From Candidatus Cloacimonadota bacterium (GTDB taxonomy: Bacteria > Muiribacteriota > UBA6191 > JACPRK01): a stretch of 13,460 nucleotides of DNA. The DNA lies in assembly GCA_021772705.1 (NCBI GenBank), contig JAJFLN010000474.1:1-13460 (forward strand), in the 5' to 3' direction. Shown here in pieces: positions 1 to 7,419 of this stretch. A model generated the notes under the pieces. The model saw only the letters and a program-made list of their open reading frames with translations. It searched no databases and had not been told where the DNA came from. How positions within the stretch are numbered: the first letter of the stretch is position 1; each line of letters begins with the position of its first letter. A program made the translations under genes and the position numbers.

Positions 1-30
1 AGACGATATGGCCGCCCGCTCCATTCATCC

Positions 31-77
31 CCTTCGGCGTAGCTCAGGACATGCTTCGACAGGCTCAGGACGAACGG
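31..77. repeat. Imperfect tandem copy of a CTTCGACAGGCTCAGGAC-type dispersed repeat
   Basis: Two similar units lie side by side. The unit at 31-50 reads CCTTCG..GTAGCTCAGGAC, and the unit at 53-71 reads GCTTCGACAGGCTCAGGAC and continues into CGAACGG at 77. The second unit matches my recollection of a short dispersed intergenic repeat (CTTCGACAAGCTCAGG followed by a CGAACGG tail) found in many GC-rich genomes, where it often forms a hairpin. Here the palindromic partner arm is poorly kept. It lies in non-coding DNA downstream of the SUMF1-type gene. The rest of 1-218 holds no convincing gene, although a further GGGGCGAACGGG near 127-138 resembles the tail of the unit. Confidence 0.5.
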
Positions 78-218
78 ATCGGGAAAACTCGGCCATTCAG
101 TCGTCCTGGATGCGGGCATCCATAGTGGGGCGAACGGGTAGAAGACGGTCCCAGTGCAAGATCACGAGAAAGCTGCACCCGCACCATCCATTCCAGCTTC
201 GTTCCAGGTGAGCGAACC

Positions 219-983
219 TCACGGTGCCGGGCTGCCACTTCTGTCCCGGGCCACACGGAAGCCTGTGGTCCCGTAGCTGAGAGTCGGGAAATCCCGCAAC
301 AGGTCTCGCCTCGTCGTGAACAGTTGCCTCCCCGAGGAGAGCCAGCTGCCACCACGCCGGGGACGGAGTGTCATGGCTCCCCGGGCCTCATCGCCGGCCC
401 GCACCTCGCCCCGACACCACTCCGCCACGTTGCCTGCCAGGTCCAGGCAACCCACAGGAGATCCGCCGGCCGGGAAGGAGCCCACCGGTGCCGGCCCGGT
501 CGACCTGCCTCCCCGATAGGCTCCACCTAGGCGGGACGGGTCCGGTGGCTGGCTACCCCAGGGGAAGGGCCCCGGGCCCGCCGCGAGCTGCCACTCCGCC
601 TCCGTTGGCAGCCGCAGATCGGCCCACCGGCAGTAGGCCGTCGCATCGCTCCAGGAGACATTTACCACCGGGTGATCCTCGTCGCCGGCCCAGACCGGTC
701 TCACGGGCCGGGGATGTCCCGTCTGGCCGCAGAACTGCAGATACTGGCGCCAAGTGACCTCCGTCCTGCTCATGAGAAAGGCAGCGACCTCGATGACCTT
801 GGCCGGTTCAGCCGCCAGGGCCTCCAGTTCGGTCCGTCCCCCAGGGACGGGCAAGAGAATGGAGCCATCTCTCCACTCGAGTGGCTCTGCTGAAGAGTCG
901 CCAGCGCCGCCGGGAGGCCGGGCCTGGATCGAAACTGCCAAAGTACTCCAGACCAGCAACGCGCCGAGCAGGACCCTGTTCAT
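219..983 (-). CDS. Exported SUMF1/FGE-fold (formylglycine-generating-enzyme-like) protein lacking the catalytic cysteines
   Basis: A 254-residue protein with a signal peptide (hydrophobic residues 4-19, likely cleavage near SIQA-RP at 21). The mature part is a SUMF1/EgtB/PvdO-type C-lectin-like fold. Visible family landmarks are MSRTEVTWRQYLQFC (71-85), HPVVNVSWSDATAYCRWA (104-121), RLPTEAEWQLAA (124-135), PWG (141-143), DLAGNVAEWC (181-190), RRGGSW (209-214) and GTTGFRVARD (238-247). True formylglycine-generating enzymes have two cysteines just after the RGGSW/Y block. Here that stretch (WLSSGRQLFTTRR, 214-226) has serines and no cysteine, so sulfatase activation is unlikely. A ligand-binding or signalling role is more probable, as for the many SUMF1-type domains linked to bacterial Ser/Thr kinases. 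The ATG lies two bases after the kinase stop, and a GGGAGGG Shine-Dalgarno (992-998 on the complementary strand) sits eight bases ahead, inside the kinase gene. That implies translational coupling. The fold is secure; the function is not. Confidence 0.85.
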   Translation of the reverse strand: MNRVLLGALLVWSTLAVSIQARPPGGAGDSSAEPLEWRDGSILLPVPGGRTELEALAAEPAKVIEVAAFLMSRTEVTWRQYLQFCGQTGHPRPVRPVWAGDEDHPVVNVSWSDATAYCRWADLRLPTEAEWQLAAGPGPFPWGSQPPDPSRLGGAYRGGRSTGPAPVGSFPAGGSPVGCLDLAGNVAEWCRGEVRAGDEARGAMTLRPRRGGSWLSSGRQLFTTRRDLLRDFPTLSYGTTGFRVARDRSGSPAP

Positions 984-985
984 CC

Positions 986-3900
986 TCAGGACCCTCCCAG
1001 TGCTTTGACCGCCAGGGCAGCGGCTCCGAAGACGAGAGGCGAGGCCAGCAGACCGGTGATGATCGACCCCGCAAGCCAGCCGTCACGGCGGCCCAACAAC
1101 CTGGAGGAGCAAGCCAGGGCCAGGGCGGGCAGGACCTGACGGGCGCACCAGGTTGCCAGCAGGATGGCTCCGGCAGCTGCCAGTGCCTCGGCATTCATCT
1201 TCCACCCGTACGGGCGCGGTACGCCGGCAGAGGGCAGCAGCAGAGGGAGCACTGCAATTGCCAGGGGGAGGATCACCAAGGTGCCCACGAGTCGGATCCG
1301 GCCCTCCAGTGCTGTCCGGGCATTCCTGTAGGCCCGGGCGAATGCGGAGTCCGGCTCCGTCGCCTTCGCCACCAGTGAGGGAGGCAGCGTCGACAGGGAC
1401 AGCTCCGGACTGGCGGCGGCTCCGATCAGGGACCGGTCCAGCAAGGACTGCAACTCCGGAACCCAGTTCACTTTGCGCTGATTCAGAAACCGAATGAGAC
1501 TCAGGCTTCGCTCGGCGCCGGTGCCGGACGCACCGTTTTCGGCCACGAACCGCTCCAGTCCCGGCCGGAAGCTCTCGGCTGGATCCGACAGCCATCCCGG
1601 GAAGCCTGAGCCGGTCCTGGTCAGCACTTCCCGGAGCTTCTCGCACCGCCTCGCGAGCTCCTCCATCGACCCGGTATCGGCGAGGCGACTCAGATGCCCT
1701 CGAGCTGAGTCGATCAGACCCGGGAAGCGATCGTCGTGGGGAATCTGCTCTGACAGGGTCCTCAGAAAGGTGAGGAACTCCTCGAAGTTACCGTCCTGAA
1801 CCAGCTCACGGGTGACCTTCTCCGCTGCTGACTTCAGGGCCCCTGGGTGGACGAAACGAATCGCCGGTCCCACAACAGGATGCTCGCCGATGACCCTCAT
1901 CTCCAGCGCCAGGGCAATGAGGGGCTCCGCAAGTCTCGGTGTGGACGTGGCCAGCAGCTCCTGGATCAGGGCCCAGAGGGCGGGAGCGAAGCTGCTCGGA
2001 GAATCACCCCTGGGACACCAGTTCTGGAGACGCATCATGGCTCCCAGGGCTCGGGTCAGGGGCTGCTCCACATCCGCTGCCAACCGTCCGCCTCGGACAG
2101 CGTCGAGCCAGTCCGTTTCGAGATGCTTGCGAATCTCCAGGTCCAGAGACCTGGCGAGCTGCAGGGCCCTCGGATCCCCCGTCAGGTCCGCCTCCGAGAG
2201 CAGCAGCAGATCCAGAGCCGATTCCGTATCTCCCTGACTCAGGGCTTGCTCCACGGCCTCGATGTAGCAGTCCTCGCTGCCCGAGAGAGGATGGGCGAAC
2301 AGACCCGCCAGGTCCGGCCTTGTCCTGGTCAGGTCGTCCTGGGTCCGGCGACTCCACTCGCATCCCGCCACGAGGGAACCCTGGCGGAACTCCTGGTGGA
2401 GGCGCTTGCGGAAGGCCCTGAGAGATCTGTCCAGACTGGGAAGGCGGGGACAGACCTCCACCAGGAAGCTGATCTCCTGGAAGAGCGACTCGACGGGGGC
2501 TCCCTGGTTGGCTTGCTCTGTCAACGTGGCGCTCCGCTTCTCTAGCGTCTCCGACGAGAGGCCGGTCAGGGCTTCCCGGGAACCCTTGATGGGCCACTCA
2601 ACGGATGAGAGCGCCTGGATGAGGCTGTCGGAAGCCTGCAAGTCGCCGGACTTCACCAGGGATTGAGCAGCCTCGATTGCCTCCTTGCACAGGGCCTCTC
2701 CCTCGTGGATCAGGACGTCCAGGTCCGCCAGCTGCCTCACCTTGTCCGGCAGATCATCCTTCGATGCGCCCGGCTGCAGCGCAGCCCGAAATGCCTCCAT
2801 CCGGCGATTCCGTTGCTGCACCATGACGTCTGCCCATCGCTGCCGCCACTGCCCGCCGGAGTCCAGCGCCACCAGGCGGCTGATCGGTTTCCGTAGCTCC
2901 CGGAACTGTCCGGTCTGGCCCTGATCCAGCAGGCGCTGGCCCAGGTTCAGCGTCCGCCCCTGCAGTTCGTCGAAGTAGGCTTCGCCTGCGGGGCTCGAGA
3001 GTAACTCCACGGCCCAGCCCAGGACCTCCGCCGGCCTCTCGCTCCAGCCGGACTCCTGGAACAGCTGATCTCGAAGGCGAGCCTCCGCCCAGTCCCGCAG
3101 GGACGATCCGGCGCCGCAGTAACCCGTGGCCTCGTCCACCCAGGCCGGGCCGGAGCCGCCGGGCCACTTCAGATCCAGCTTGCCGAGAGTGAAGGACTCC
3201 AGGACAGCCTCGTCCCGCAGGGGACGGCAGGACCCGTCGATGGCGCTGGCCCCCAGGAGACCGGCCATCTCGAGCCGCACTCCGGGCATGGGAAACTCGG
3301 CGGACACGTCATCGGCTTCCAGCCAGCTGGAGCGCATGGCCAGCAACCTGGTTCCCGCCGAGGCCTCGAGACCTGCCGGGGCTGCATCGAACTCTGCCTG
3401 GCCTCGGGATGCGATGGAGACGGACTCTGAGGTCTCGAATCGCGCCTCGACGGACAGATAGCCCAGTACTTCTCCCATGCCGTCGCACTGCTGGCAGGTG
3501 AACTCGCCCTTGCCCCCGCAGGCTCGGCACACGGGATCGATCTCGTCGCCGCAGTCCTGGCATGGAAGCCTGCCTCGGTTCCGGCAGGTCATGCACCTGG
3601 CGCGCCGCTCCGAACCGGGGAGGCGGAAGGCGGTCAATCGCTGCTCCTCCGAAACCCGAGGAACCTCGAAGGCTGGGCTCCAGGGGTCCACGTCGGTCGG
3701 GGAGTCATAGATCAACCTGGGCAGCCTCTGGTTCTCGTAGGTCTCGAACTTCTCCTCCACCCGGCGGGTTTCGAACTCCACCTTGCGGGTGAGGCGAAGC
3801 AGCTGTTGCCGGCTAGCCGATACCAGCTCCAGAGGCGACAGCAGGGACCGGGCGAGGTTCGTGGCTCCCGGAAGCATGGCCGCCTTGACGGCTTCCAGTA

Positions 3901-4933
3901 TCGACGGGTCCCGGGCTCCCTGCTCCCAGGCCTCGGACTCCGGTTGGGGCAACTGTGCGTGGATTTCCACTGCCGGCGGCGTCTCTCTTCCTTCCCGGGC
4001 TGCGGAGGCCATGGTGTCCCTGTCGCCGCCCTTCCTGGGAGGGCCGGCCATTCGCCCTGCCAGGGTGGAGACGGACCTCGACTGGCTGCCTTCATCAGGA
4101 GTGGCATTGTCCAGGAGGGCCTCTCGCATCGCCGCGGCGCTGTCGAACCGCTGATCCGGGTCCTTGGCCATGGCCCGATCCAGGAACTCCCGAAGGGGAG
4201 GGTCGATGCTCGAGGGGATCGCCGGCGTCTCCGAGATGTGTCCCTTCATGACCTCCAGCGGCGAACCCTGGAACGGGCGATGGCCCGTGAGCATCTCGAA
4301 GGTCATCACGCCCAGGGCATAGAGGTCGACCCGATGATCGTGGACCCGTCCAAATTGCTCCGGCGCCATGTAAGCCGGTGTTCCCTGGACCACATTGGGC
4401 GATGACTGAGAGCTGGGCTCCGACCGTCTGGCGATTCCGAAGTCGGTGATCTTCAGGGTCCCGTCCCGGCTCATAAGAATGTTGTCGGGCTTCAGGTCCC
4501 GATGCACGATCCTGTGGGCGTGGGCGTGATCGAGACCCTTCAGGATCTGAAAGAGCCAAGAGACCACTCGCTCTGTGGGCTCGGGCACGCCTTCCTTGAT
4601 CCGGCTGCCCAGGGACTGGCCCTCCACCAGCTCCAGCACGAGGATCATTCCCTTGGCTGGGGCCACCAGTGGGAGGGCTGTGAAGAAGGTGACGATGTTC
4701 GGATGGGGCGGCATGGCTGCGACGGCTTGGGCCTCCCGCCGGATCTGGGCCGGGTCCACGTCGGGCATCCACTTGACCGCCACGTCCCGGAGCCGCTCGC
4801 CAGCAAGTCGCTCCTCGGCCTTGAAGACGATGCCGAAGGAGCCCTGACCCAGTACGTGGGTCAGGACGTACCGGCCCTGCTGCAGCGACTTGCCGATCAG
4901 GGCCTTGGGATTGATGGATCTCAGGCCTGCCAT
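986..4933 (-). CDS. Membrane-anchored Ser/Thr protein kinase with DnaJ-like cysteine cluster
   Basis: A 1315-residue eukaryotic-like (Hanks-type) kinase. The N-terminal catalytic domain (about 21-275) is complete: Gly loop GQGSFG 29-34, VAVK with Lys54, helix-C Glu67, catalytic loop HRDLKPDN 144-151, DFG 164-166, GTPAYMAPE 184-192. It should phosphorylate proteins on Ser/Thr. A linker follows with a short charged helix (about 376-402), then four CxxC units in DnaJ zinc-finger style: C447/C450, C458/C461, C469/C472, C480/C483, with the repeat CRACGGKG and CQQCDGMG. Residues 500-1210 are mainly helical and I recognise no family there. Three hydrophobic stretches (about 1215-1236, 1250-1276, 1286-1310) should anchor the C-terminus in the membrane with the kinase in the cytoplasm. 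No Shine-Dalgarno precedes the ATG; no in-frame alternative start was seen just upstream. It is followed directly by the SUMF1-type gene. The ligand and targets are unknown. Confidence 0.93.
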   Translation of the reverse strand: MAGLRSINPKALIGKSLQQGRYVLTHVLGQGSFGIVFKAEERLAGERLRDVAVKWMPDVDPAQIRREAQAVAAMPPHPNIVTFFTALPLVAPAKGMILVLELVEGQSLGSRIKEGVPEPTERVVSWLFQILKGLDHAHAHRIVHRDLKPDNILMSRDGTLKITDFGIARRSEPSSQSSPNVVQGTPAYMAPEQFGRVHDHRVDLYALGVMTFEMLTGHRPFQGSPLEVMKGHISETPAIPSSIDPPLREFLDRAMAKDPDQRFDSAAAMREALLDNATPDEGSQSRSVSTLAGRMAGPPRKGGDRDTMASAAREGRETPPAVEIHAQLPQPESEAWEQGARDPSILEAVKAAMLPGATNLARSLLSPLELVSASRQQLLRLTRKVEFETRRVEEKFETYENQRLPRLIYDSPTDVDPWSPAFEVPRVSEEQRLTAFRLPGSERRARCMTCRNRGRLPCQDCGDEIDPVCRACGGKGEFTCQQCDGMGEVLGYLSVEARFETSESVSIASRGQAEFDAAPAGLEASAGTRLLAMRSSWLEADDVSAEFPMPGVRLEMAGLLGASAIDGSCRPLRDEAVLESFTLGKLDLKWPGGSGPAWVDEATGYCGAGSSLRDWAEARLRDQLFQESGWSERPAEVLGWAVELLSSPAGEAYFDELQGRTLNLGQRLLDQGQTGQFRELRKPISRLVALDSGGQWRQRWADVMVQQRNRRMEAFRAALQPGASKDDLPDKVRQLADLDVLIHEGEALCKEAIEAAQSLVKSGDLQASDSLIQALSSVEWPIKGSREALTGLSSETLEKRSATLTEQANQGAPVESLFQEISFLVEVCPRLPSLDRSLRAFRKRLHQEFRQGSLVAGCEWSRRTQDDLTRTRPDLAGLFAHPLSGSEDCYIEAVEQALSQGDTESALDLLLLSEADLTGDPRALQLARSLDLEIRKHLETDWLDAVRGGRLAADVEQPLTRALGAMMRLQNWCPRGDSPSSFAPALWALIQELLATSTPRLAEPLIALALEMRVIGEHPVVGPAIRFVHPGALKSAAEKVTRELVQDGNFEEFLTFLRTLSEQIPHDDRFPGLIDSARGHLSRLADTGSMEELARRCEKLREVLTRTGSGFPGWLSDPAESFRPGLERFVAENGASGTGAERSLSLIRFLNQRKVNWVPELQSLLDRSLIGAAASPELSLSTLPPSLVAKATEPDSAFARAYRNARTALEGRIRLVGTLVILPLAIAVLPLLLPSAGVPRPYGWKMNAEALAAAGAILLATWCARQVLPALALACSSRLLGRRDGWLAGSIITGLLASPLVFGAAALAVKALGGS

Positions 4934-4970
4934 GGGGCGAGGGAGGGTGCCAGGCGGCGGCTTCCCGGAA

Positions 4971-4999
4971 TTGGGCTGTCCCCCTGACGGCAGTATAAC
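4971..4999 (+). promoter_or_regulatory. Candidate sigma70-type promoter for the 5030-9596 cassette
   Basis: TTGGGC at 4971-4976 is followed by a 17-base spacer and TATAAC at 4994-4999, matching three of six and five of six consensus positions. Transcription would begin near 5006, about 24 bases ahead of the first ATG of the 789-residue protein. It lies in the short divergent gap between the kinase and that gene. Reading by eye only. Confidence 0.4.
4992..4997 (-). promoter_or_regulatory. Possible -10 box (TATACT) for the kinase-SUMF1 operon
   Basis: On the complementary strand this reads TATACT, overlapping the TATAAC of the divergent promoter. It sits about 60 bases upstream of the kinase ATG. 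No convincing -35 is found at 17 bases (ATAGGC), so the call is weak. If real, the two operons share one melting region and would compete for polymerase. Confidence 0.22.
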
Positions 5000-5029
5000 C
5001 AGAAAGGGGGCCGAGCCTATCGGAATGGG

Positions 5030-7399
5030 ATGGCTCGGTCTCGTATAGTGCGGACAGGTTCAACACTGATGTCGATTCGCAAGCAGTCAACCAGAATTCC
5101 CTATCAAGGGACGGTTCTCCTCATTCACGCTGGCGAGGCCCCGCCCGGGCTGATCGAAGAGGTGGAGCAGGTCTTTCGCCGCCAGACAGCTCTCAGGCTC
5201 GAGCAGCTCGACGTGGCCTGGAACCAGAGCCAGCCCCACCTGCTCGCCGAGCTGGCCGTGATGGTCGCCGAGGTGAATCCCTGCGTGATCCTCGTGGCCG
5301 ACGAGGCCGCCAGGCTGGCGCAGCGCAACTGGCGGCCCTTCTATCCCGCCGTTCCGCCGGCCACGTTCGACCTGCTCTACTCCGACAAGGCTTCGGCGGG
5401 TCACCGAGAGCTGCGTCTCGACGATGGTTCGGAGCTGGAAGGCTGGCTCGATGCCGGTTCTTGGAAGGGCTCCCCGGCCTTCGAGCGATTCGGTGTGCGG
5501 GACGGCCAGGGCGTCGATGGAGCACCGGCTGCCCTGGGCACCCTGGGGAGATTGGCTCCCGCCACGGTCGAGGTCCTTCTCGGCTATGCCAGCGTGCTCC
5601 CCGTACACCGCCGGTATGGGCTGATCGCGCTCCGGATCGGAGACCGGGTCTTTGCCTGTAATCACAGAGCCGTGAAGGGAGTCGATCCCGAGACCCTCGT
5701 GGAGGCCTCCCTGGCCGAGTTCCTCTACGGCACTCGTTCGCCCATTCACAACTTCGAGCTATCCACCGTCCTGGGAGCCTGCTACGGACGCAGTGTTTTG
5801 GGCTTGCGATTGCTGCAAGTCGCCGACCTGACGCTGGAGAAGATGACCGCCCGCATCGAGGAGATCAACCAGACCTGGAGAGACCGGGCGTCAGTCCTGC
5901 CGGCGCTCTTCCTGGGAGCGACGGGCCAGATGCGTGCCGTCCTGGCGGCCGGGGAGCTGGAGACCATGCTCCGGTTTCCCAGAGCACCCCTGGATGTATT
6001 TCTGGCTCTGCTTCGCAGGATGGACCGGGCCCGCCGGCCCACCGTGCTGGTTCACTACCGCAGGGTGCCTCTGGGCCAGACGGGCCACACCGACGATGCC
6101 TTTCCATGGAGGGCCCTGAATCCCTGGCCCTCCGAGAGGATCAGGCGGCGATTGGAGACCCGGGCCAGCATTCGGATAGAAGCGGACCCAAGGACTCGAC
6201 GGCTGGACATCGACGCCCGGAGCTACGACTGGCACCGCACCTTCGCTTCCTCCGACCGGCTGCTGCTCGCGCCGGGACCGGCTCCTCTGGCCGGAGCCGA
6301 CGCCTCTTCATCGGTCCTGGACCTCTCGGATCAGGAGCCAGCCTTCGCCGCCCTGTTCGAGGATGTGACCCGGAAGCTCCTGGAGCTCGTCGAGGCGCCA
6401 GCGGAGAGATATCAGGCCCTGCTCATCGGAGGGTCCGCCGAGGCTGCCCGAGAGTCCGCCGTGGAGGGAATGGGGCGCCTGGGAAAGCTGATGGTTCTGG
6501 CCAACGGAGAACGGGGGCTCGAGCTGGCCGATCTGGCGGCGCGACACCACCCAGCGGCCACACAGGTCGTCGAGATGCCTGCCGGTACCCCGCTGGATCC
6601 GAAGTTGCTCGGCAGGGCCCTGGCAGGACGGAGGCCGTCGGCTAGCTTCGTCCTCATGGTCCATCACGAAAGCGGTACCGGAATGTTGAACGACGTGGAG
6701 GAGATTGCCCAGGTGTGCCAGGAGCAGAGTGCATTTCTGTTCCTCGATGCCACCGAGAGTCTGGGAGCCCATCGGGTCGAGGCTGCCCGGCTGGGAATCA
6801 CTCTCTGCACGGGCGCCCCGGAGGTCGGACTCGGCAGCGGTCCCGGCGTCTCCTTCGTGCTGGGAGATCGCCACTTCTTCCGCAGGCTCCAGGCGACCAG
6901 CGGCCCGGCACGTTATCTGGACCTGCCGGCCCACTACAAGTGCGCCGTCGAGTCGGCGAGGATGCCTTACACGCCGCCGCTGCAGCCGATGGTTGCCCTC
7001 TCGGCGGCCCTGTCACGCTTCATTGAACAGGGCTCAGGCACCCGGCCGGCAATGTTTGCCCGCCGCGCCGCCCGCCTCCGGCGAGAACTGGTCGGCGCCG
7101 GCCTGAAGCTGTCCATGGATCCGGCCCGGATGTCCAGCGTACTGACCCCTGTTACCCTGCCCAGGGGAATCGAAGCGCAGGCGCTTCGCAGGTCCCTTCT
7201 CGCCCGGGGTTACGTGGTCGGCCTGTACCGGCCCGGCCGGGGCGAAGATGGCTTGATGGTGGCTCACGCCGTCGACCGGCCCTGGCCTCAGTTGAGCCGG
7301 TTCGTTCACGCCCTGGAGGACGAGATCGTGGCCCTGCGCCGAGGCGCGCGGCGGTCGCCGGAGTCCCTGGCGGCCGGCAGTCCTCTGGTGAGTGAATAG
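5030..7399 (+). CDS. Unknown N-terminal domain fused to a class V aminotransferase-like (probably pseudo-enzyme) domain
   Basis: A 789-residue soluble protein. Residues 1-405 match no family I recognise. The C-terminal part (about 408-770) resembles small class V aminotransferases of the 2-aminoethylphosphonate/alanine-glyoxylate type. It shows LLLAPGPAPL 411-420, a GGSAEAARESAVEGM nucleotide-cup segment 467-481, VLANGERGLELADLA 489-503, HHESGTGMLNDVEEIA 545-560, the cofactor aspartate in FLDATESLGA 571-580, YTPP 647-650 and PRGIEAQALRRSLLARG 711-727. The PLP lysine motif (usually TGSQK or SANK before a PPG/PG turn) reads TGAPEVGLGSGPG at 594-606, placing Glu598 where lysine is expected. The C-terminal substrate-binding arginine motif is also not evident (LMVAHAVD 742-749). 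Normal transamination is therefore unlikely. ATG 5030 has only a weak GGAA upstream; ATG 5069 (residue 14) is an equally possible start. The stop lies 20 bases before the kinase-like gene, which suggests one operon. Confidence 0.8.
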   Translation: MARSRIVRTGSTLMSIRKQSTRIPYQGTVLLIHAGEAPPGLIEEVEQVFRRQTALRLEQLDVAWNQSQPHLLAELAVMVAEVNPCVILVADEAARLAQRNWRPFYPAVPPATFDLLYSDKASAGHRELRLDDGSELEGWLDAGSWKGSPAFERFGVRDGQGVDGAPAALGTLGRLAPATVEVLLGYASVLPVHRRYGLIALRIGDRVFACNHRAVKGVDPETLVEASLAEFLYGTRSPIHNFELSTVLGACYGRSVLGLRLLQVADLTLEKMTARIEEINQTWRDRASVLPALFLGATGQMRAVLAAGELETMLRFPRAPLDVFLALLRRMDRARRPTVLVHYRRVPLGQTGHTDDAFPWRALNPWPSERIRRRLETRASIRIEADPRTRRLDIDARSYDWHRTFASSDRLLLAPGPAPLAGADASSSVLDLSDQEPAFAALFEDVTRKLLELVEAPAERYQALLIGGSAEAARESAVEGMGRLGKLMVLANGERGLELADLAARHHPAATQVVEMPAGTPLDPKLLGRALAGRRPSASFVLMVHHESGTGMLNDVEEIAQVCQEQSAFLFLDATESLGAHRVEAARLGITLCTGAPEVGLGSGPGVSFVLGDRHFFRRLQATSGPARYLDLPAHYKCAVESARMPYTPPLQPMVALSAALSRFIEQGSGTRPAMFARRAARLRRELVGAGLKLSMDPARMSSVLTPVTLPRGIEAQALRRSLLARGYVVGLYRPGRGEDGLMVAHAVDRPWPQLSRFVHALEDEIVALRRGARRSPESLAAGSPLVSE

Positions 7400-7402
7400 T
7401 CC

Positions 7403-7411
7403 GGAGAGGAG
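7403..7411 (+). promoter_or_regulatory. Ribosome binding site for the MTR-kinase-like gene
   Basis: GGAGAGGAG in the 20-base gap after the previous stop, eight bases ahead of ATG 7420. It supports that start and co-transcription with the upstream gene. Confidence 0.65.
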
Positions 7412-7419
7412 AAGACGGA

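Noticed and set aside
31..50. tRNA-like GTAGCTCAG (D-arm-like) string
   Set aside because: No matching acceptor stem, anticodon arm or GGTTCGA T-arm follows at tRNA distance; the string is part of the repeat unit.
208..222. Small hairpin GTGAG-loop-CTCAC overlapping the stop of the SUMF1-type gene, as terminator
   Set aside because: The stem is only five base pairs and there is no T-run on the minus strand after it.
1812..2545. Plus-strand open frames opposite the kinase
   Set aside because: These are antisense shadows of the 1315-residue kinase; none shows a domain, ribosome site or signal peptide.
4095..5090. 331-codon open frame on the minus strand
   Set aside because: It overlaps the kinase catalytic domain in another frame and runs through the divergent promoter region. 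The translation is Pro/Gly/Arg-rich with no motif.
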